NCBI GenBank assembly: GCA_963204845.1
Contig: CAUJIL010000132.1
Span: 1-9,171, forward strand
Reading direction: 5' to 3'
Length of the DNA stretch: 9,171 bases
Source of the DNA: Pseudomonadota bacterium
GTDB taxonomy: Bacteria > Pseudomonadota > Gammaproteobacteria > Pseudomonadales > UBA5518
The number at the start of each line of letters is the position of its first letter. The stretch's first letter is position 1. Positions 6,443 through 9,171 of this stretch are shown here, piece by piece. Position numbers and translations under genes: made by a program. The notes beneath the pieces are model-generated. The model saw nothing but the letters and a program-made list of their open reading frames with translations, was not told the DNA's origin and did not search any database.

Positions 6443-7933
6443 TCAGCGGATGAAGATCACGCGGGGCAGCAGCGCGCGGCGCTCGACCGGCGCGCCGTCC
6501 GGGTCCCTGGTTTGCCAGTGGATCGTGTCCTGCAACGTCTCGTCCACGACCGCACGCAACGCTTCCGGGCTGCCTGCCGACGCCTGCTCGTGCGCCAGTT
6601 CGAGGTACGCCACCAGTTCGGCGAGCCCCTGCTGCAGTGGTGCGTCTTCCAGCAGTTCGCGCAGCGTGACCTGCTCGCTGGAGCGCAGCGCACGTCGCAC
6701 GCAGTCGCGCAGCCGCGACTTGTCCACCACGATCCGCTCGAACAGGCGCGCGGTGTCGATGTCCTGCTCGCCGTCGTCCAGCATCAGTTCGGCCAACCGT
6801 GGTCTTGTCGCTGGCGTGAACAGCGGCCGCTCGAGCGGCAGTTCGATGTCTGCACCCATCGCGGGAATGGCCATTGTCACGCCAATCGGCGGCGTGTCGC
6901 GGATCGCCAGCGCCTTGCTCTCGATGCCGTGCAGCAGTTCCACGATGCGCCGGTTTTCCAGGAACGCACGATCGTCGAGGAATCGGCGCAGCTGTTGCGA
7001 TAGCCGCGCGACAGTGCGTTGTGTGTGCTCGCCAGCCTCCAGCCAGTCGTGGTGCACGCGCCGCGTGCGCGGGTCGGGTGCGAGCACGGCCACGGCCGGC
7101 AGCGCCAGCACCTGGTCCAGCCGCTCGGTGAGTTGCTCCTGGCGCGTGCTGGACATCAGGAAATCCCAGAAGGCGCGGAAGCTGCGTCCCTGGTCGGAGT
7201 CACCGATGGCGTCACGCTCTCCCATGATCTCGTCGAGCAGGGAGCCCCGAGCGCCTTCCCACAGCGCGATCTTTTCGCGCACCGTGCGATCGAGTGCCCG
7301 AAAGTTGTGCTCCACCTCGCGGAAGTCGGACAGCAGCTCGCGTGCCAGTTGCTGGAACTGCAGGAAGCGGTCCCTGATCGCCGAATCGTCGAGCAGCGGC
7401 ACGTCACCCGCCAGCACGCGTGCGATCTCGGCGTCCAGTTCGTCGCGTTTGCTCCGCAGTTCCCCGGCGCGCTTCAGCGGGTCGGTCTCGGTGCCGGTGC
7501 CAATCTGTTCGAGCAGTGCGAACAGCGTCATCAACCGCGACTCGGTCCCGACGAACGGACGCTCGCTCAGCGAGCGCAGCCACCCGATCGCCTTTTCGGT
7601 CGCCGGCGTCAGGTCGAACTGCGCCTCATCCGTGCCGGGTTTGTAGAATTTGCGCAGCCAGCCCTTCTCGGGCGATGCCCAGTCGTTCAGGTAGTCGCGT
7701 GCGCCCCTGGGATACGCCTCTGCCCCCAGCTGCTCGCGCAGCGCGAACAACTCGTCCTCGAGTGCCTCCGTCAGATCGGCCTCGTTCATCACGCGCACGT
7801 TCGGCGCCACGAACACCCGATGCAGGAAGCTCGCCACCAGCGCAGCGTGCGCCGATGCCAGCAGTCGCCAGGCGGGGTGGCGATCACGCAGGGTGGCAAG
7901 GGTGGTGTGGTCCAGTGCGTATCCGTTGTGCAT
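6443..7933 (-). CDS. jetA: Wadjet kleisin-like subunit JetA (DUF3375)
   Basis: JetA is the kleisin (MksF/EptA type) that bridges the two JetC heads in the Wadjet loop extruder. The protein has 496 residues, as expected for DUF3375. The N-terminal region reads TLATLRDRHPAWRLL (11-25), then FLHRVFVAPNVRVMNEADL (36-54) and ALEDELFALREQLG, a strongly family-typical stretch. KGWLRKFYKPGTDEAQFDLT (90-109) probably belongs to the N-terminal winged-helix region. The middle (about 150-330) is helical and charged, and the C-terminal part (about 370-496) probably holds the second winged helix. The ATG at 7933-7931 fits the length and the usual distance to TLATLR. No Shine-Dalgarno precedes it, and an in-frame ATG 25 codons upstream (8008) codes a low-complexity extension and is rejected. 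TATCAT (minus strand, 8012-8007) or TATGTT (7948-7943) might be a -10, but neither has a good -35. This is the first gene of the operon. Confidence 0.93.
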   Translation of the reverse strand: MHNGYALDHTTLATLRDRHPAWRLLASAHAALVASFLHRVFVAPNVRVMNEADLTEALEDELFALREQLGAEAYPRGARDYLNDWASPEKGWLRKFYKPGTDEAQFDLTPATEKAIGWLRSLSERPFVGTESRLMTLFALLEQIGTGTETDPLKRAGELRSKRDELDAEIARVLAGDVPLLDDSAIRDRFLQFQQLARELLSDFREVEHNFRALDRTVREKIALWEGARGSLLDEIMGERDAIGDSDQGRSFRAFWDFLMSSTRQEQLTERLDQVLALPAVAVLAPDPRTRRVHHDWLEAGEHTQRTVARLSQQLRRFLDDRAFLENRRIVELLHGIESKALAIRDTPPIGVTMAIPAMGADIELPLERPLFTPATRPRLAELMLDDGEQDIDTARLFERIVVDKSRLRDCVRRALRSSEQVTLRELLEDAPLQQGLAELVAYLELAHEQASAGSPEALRAVVDETLQDTIHWQTRDPDGAPVERRALLPRVIFIR

Positions 7934-8168
7934 GTTGCGGGAAACATAATTGTGATGCGGGACCGTCGTGCGGGTTCGGTGGCACGGCAGCCGCGCTGCA
8001 GTGCGCATGATACGCGTGGAGACGGACGATGCGTCGGGTGTCGAACACGATTCGTGCGGCCGCTGTCTGGAGGCGGTAGGCGGTTTGGGGTCCCGACCGA
8101 GTGACGCAGGGCGCCGAACGCTGCACAATCGGCGGCATTCACGGCTTCCCGGTACAGGGGGATTTCAG
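7934..8168. other. Divergent intergenic region between jetA and the SDR gene
   Basis: This 235-bp region must carry the promoters for the Wadjet operon (minus) and the SDR gene (plus). No convincing -35/-10 pair is visible for either. On the minus strand the candidate -10 hexamers are TATCAT (8012-8007) and TATGTT (7948-7943). On the plus strand CATAAT (7945-7950) exists, but far from the SDR start. Small structures seen are an inverted repeat GCAGC-CGC-GCTGC at 7987-7999 and a tandem AGGCGGT heptamer at 8071-8084. Neither is long enough to claim a function. No LexA box or operator-like palindrome is seen. Confidence 0.5.
8156..8162 (+). promoter_or_regulatory. Ribosome binding site of the SDR gene
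   Basis: AGGGGGA with a 6-nt spacer before the ATG at 8169-8171. It decides the start against a frame that is open 67 codons further upstream, whose extra residues look random and precede the expected first beta strand. Confidence 0.7.
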
Positions 8169-8927
8169 ATGCAGGCGGCGAGCAGCAAGGTGGCGGTGGT
8201 GGCGGGCGGTGGCGGAATCGGTGGGGCGACCGCGCGCAAGCTGGCCGCAGCCGGCGTGTCGGTGGTCATCGGCGACCTCAGCGAGGACAACGCGCAGGCC
8301 ATCGCCGCCGGGATTCGGGACGGCGGCGGGCAGGCGCGCGGTGTTGCCTGCGATGTGCGCGAACAAGGTTCGGTCGACGCATTGATCGCGACCGCCATCG
8401 ATTCCTTCGGTGGTCTCGATTACCTGCACGTCAACGCGGCCGACCTGCAGATCATCTTCCAGGACAGCAACGCGGTGGACGTGGACCTCGCGGTGTTCGA
8501 CCGGACCATCGGCGTCAACCTGCGTGGTCATCTGCTGTGCACACGCGCCGCGATTCCGCGCATGCTCGAGCGCGGCGGCGGCGCGATCGTCTACACCACG
8601 TCGGCGGCCGCGTTCATCGGGGAGGCCGAGCGACCGTGCTACGCGATGGCGAAGGCGGGCATCAATGCGCTGATGCGCCATGTCGCGAGCCGATGGGGTG
8701 GTCAGGGAATCCGGGCCAATTGCGTGGCGCCGGGGTTCGTGGCGACCGAGAACAATCGCAAGACCCTGCCGGCAGGCTTCCTTGAAGAAGCCGTCAAGCG
8801 CACCCGCAGCACGCGCGTCGGCACGCCGGAGGATATCGCCGCCATGGTGGCGCTGCTGCTGTCGGAGGAGGGCTACTGGATCAACGGCCAGGTCATCAGC
8901 GTGGATGGCGGCGCTACCACGCGTTGA
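8169..8927 (+). CDS. Short-chain dehydrogenase/reductase (SDR family)
   Basis: This is a 252-residue classical SDR oxidoreductase, normal in length. It is a cytoplasmic NAD(P)-dependent enzyme that interconverts an alcohol and a ketone or similar. The Rossmann glycine motif GGGGIGG is at 13-19. Asp36 at the end of the second strand (VVIGDLS) favours NAD(H) over NADP(H). CDV (61-63) binds the adenine side. The usual NNAG is replaced by VNAA (88-91). The catalytic tetrad looks complete: Asn117 (GVNLRG), Ser145 (TTSAAA), Tyr158 and Lys162 (YAMAK). VAPGF (187-191) and the C-terminal INGQVISVDGG are also canonical. The substrate cannot be read from the sequence. The gene is divergent from jetA across 235 bp and converges on tRNA-Ser with 19 bp between them, where no terminator hairpin is seen. 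It may once have neighboured the hydrolase gene on the far side of the Wadjet operon, but that is inference. Confidence 0.93.
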   Translation: MQAASSKVAVVAGGGGIGGATARKLAAAGVSVVIGDLSEDNAQAIAAGIRDGGGQARGVACDVREQGSVDALIATAIDSFGGLDYLHVNAADLQIIFQDSNAVDVDLAVFDRTIGVNLRGHLLCTRAAIPRMLERGGGAIVYTTSAAAFIGEAERPCYAMAKAGINALMRHVASRWGGQGIRANCVAPGFVATENNRKTLPAGFLEEAVKRTRSTRVGTPEDIAAMVALLLSEEGYWINGQVISVDGGATTR

Positions 8928-8946
8928 TGTGTTCTGGCGGGGACGA

Positions 8947-9036
8947 TGGCGGAAGGGGTGGGATTCGAACCCACGGTAGGCTTTCACCTACGCCGGTTTT
9001 CAAGACCGGTGCATTCAACCGCTCTGCCACCCTTCC
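8947..9036 (-). tRNA. tRNA-Ser (anticodon UGA) with encoded CCA
   Basis: Read on the minus strand from 9036, the acceptor arm GGAAGGG pairs with CCCTTCC, followed by discriminator G and an encoded CCA (8949-8947). The anticodon stem CCGGT/ACCGG closes the loop CTTGAAA, giving anticodon TGA at 9002-9000, which reads UCA and related Ser codons. A long variable arm (GTAGG, six-base loop, CCTAC) marks a class II tRNA, and the T arm is GTGGG-TTCGAAT-CCCAC. The 3' end points toward the SDR gene and the Wadjet operon. tRNA 3' ends are common integration sites, but no copy of this end is seen elsewhere in the window. A possible upstream -35 is TTGGCG, with a poor -10. Confidence 0.97.
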
Positions 9037-9072
9037 GACGCGGCCCGCTGTATTGCCGTGGCGGGTGTGTGA

Positions 9073-9092
9073 CCGCCAACGGCGGGTGGCGG
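9073..9092. other. Short GC-rich hairpin upstream of tRNA-Ser
   Basis: CCGCCA (9073-9078) and TGGCGG (9087-9092) are perfect inverted arms around 8 nt, with an alternative CCGCC-AAC-GGCGG fold inside. No T-run follows on either strand, so it is not a convincing intrinsic terminator. It lies between the putative upstream gene end (9106) and the tRNA. Confidence 0.3.
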
Positions 9093-9105
9093 ATCAGTGT
9101 TGCAC

Positions 9106-9171
9106 TCAGTCGCTGCTCACCTCTGCCTCGTGCTGCGGCGTGAGGTCCAGTGCGGCGTTGCCCTGCGCGTG
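9106..9171 (-). CDS. Possible C-terminal end of an unidentified protein (cut by window edge)
   Basis: An open minus-strand frame enters from the right edge and ends at TGA (9108-9106). It encodes a final peptide close to HAQGNAALDLTPQHEAEVSS followed by D, a polar, acidic and probably disordered tail. Codon choice (GCG, CTG, GAC, CAG, GAG) fits the neighbouring genes. The frame is codirectional with tRNA-Ser and ends 69 bp before it. With only 21 codons visible no family can be named, and it could be a chance open frame. Confidence 0.35.
   Translation of the reverse strand, partial: HAQGNAALDLTPQHEAEVSSD

Noticed and set aside
7945..7950. CATAAT as a -10 element for the SDR gene.
   Set aside because: It is more than 200 bp from the SDR start and has no matching -35 at 16-18 bp.
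7019..8104. A plus-strand open frame of 361 codons opposite jetA.
   Set aside because: It is the antisense shadow of jetA, with no ribosome site and no recognisable protein; jetA itself has strong family motifs.
7968..8168. A 67-codon N-terminal extension of the SDR gene.
   Set aside because: It lacks a ribosome site and family-like sequence, whereas AGGGGGA lies 6 nt before the ATG at 8169, immediately ahead of the Rossmann first strand.
8928..8946. A terminator between the SDR gene and tRNA-Ser.
   Set aside because: The 19-bp gap holds no hairpin with a T-run on either strand.
8946..9143. A plus-strand frame beginning MAEGVGFEPT.
   Set aside because: This is the well-known false protein produced by translating the strand opposite a tRNA gene; the tRNA-Ser fold accounts for the sequence.
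1..9171. CRISPR arrays, insertion sequences, integrases or prophage genes.
   Set aside because: No regularly spaced repeats, terminal inverted repeats, or transposase/integrase motifs were seen on either strand.

Overview
The window is GC-rich chromosomal DNA from a proteobacterium, probably a gamma- or betaproteobacterium. The clues are a LexA box of the E. coli type (CTGT-N8-ACAG), strongly GC-biased codon use with very few TTA, CTA or TCA codons, and a class II tRNA-Ser with an encoded CCA. The species cannot be named from the sequence.

Layout from left to right. Positions 1-159 (minus) hold the start of a DUF222/13E12-type HNH endonuclease gene cut by the window edge, with a strong LexA box just upstream at 188-207. 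Positions 344-1228 (plus) encode an alpha/beta hydrolase with an Asp nucleophile, of the epoxide hydrolase/dehalogenase type. Positions 1192-7933 (minus) hold a complete four-gene type I Wadjet operon, transcribed jetA, jetB, jetC, jetD. Positions 8169-8927 (plus) encode a short-chain dehydrogenase/reductase. Positions 8947-9036 (minus) are tRNA-Ser(UGA). Positions 9106-9171 (minus) may be the last codons of another gene.

The centre of interest is the Wadjet operon, a known anti-plasmid defence system related to MksBEFG and EptABCD. JetA (kleisin), JetB (KITE subunit) and JetC (SMC ATPase) form a loop-extruding complex, and JetD is the Toprim nuclease that cuts small circular DNA. All four reading frames look intact and the visible ATPase and nuclease motifs are present. 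The genes are tightly packed: a 22-bp gap, then 8-bp and 4-bp overlaps. This fits one transcript and translational coupling.

The operon lies between two plus-strand metabolic genes. Its 3' end overlaps the hydrolase gene tail-to-tail by 37 bp, and its 5' end faces the SDR gene across 235 bp. That arrangement, plus a tRNA-Ser whose 3' end points toward it, would fit a defence cassette inserted into a housekeeping neighbourhood. However, no integrase and no direct repeat of the tRNA end is visible here. I found no undescribed multigene system. The less ordinary signals are the SOS box on the HNH gene, the jetA start with no Shine-Dalgarno, and a palindrome upstream of the hydrolase.
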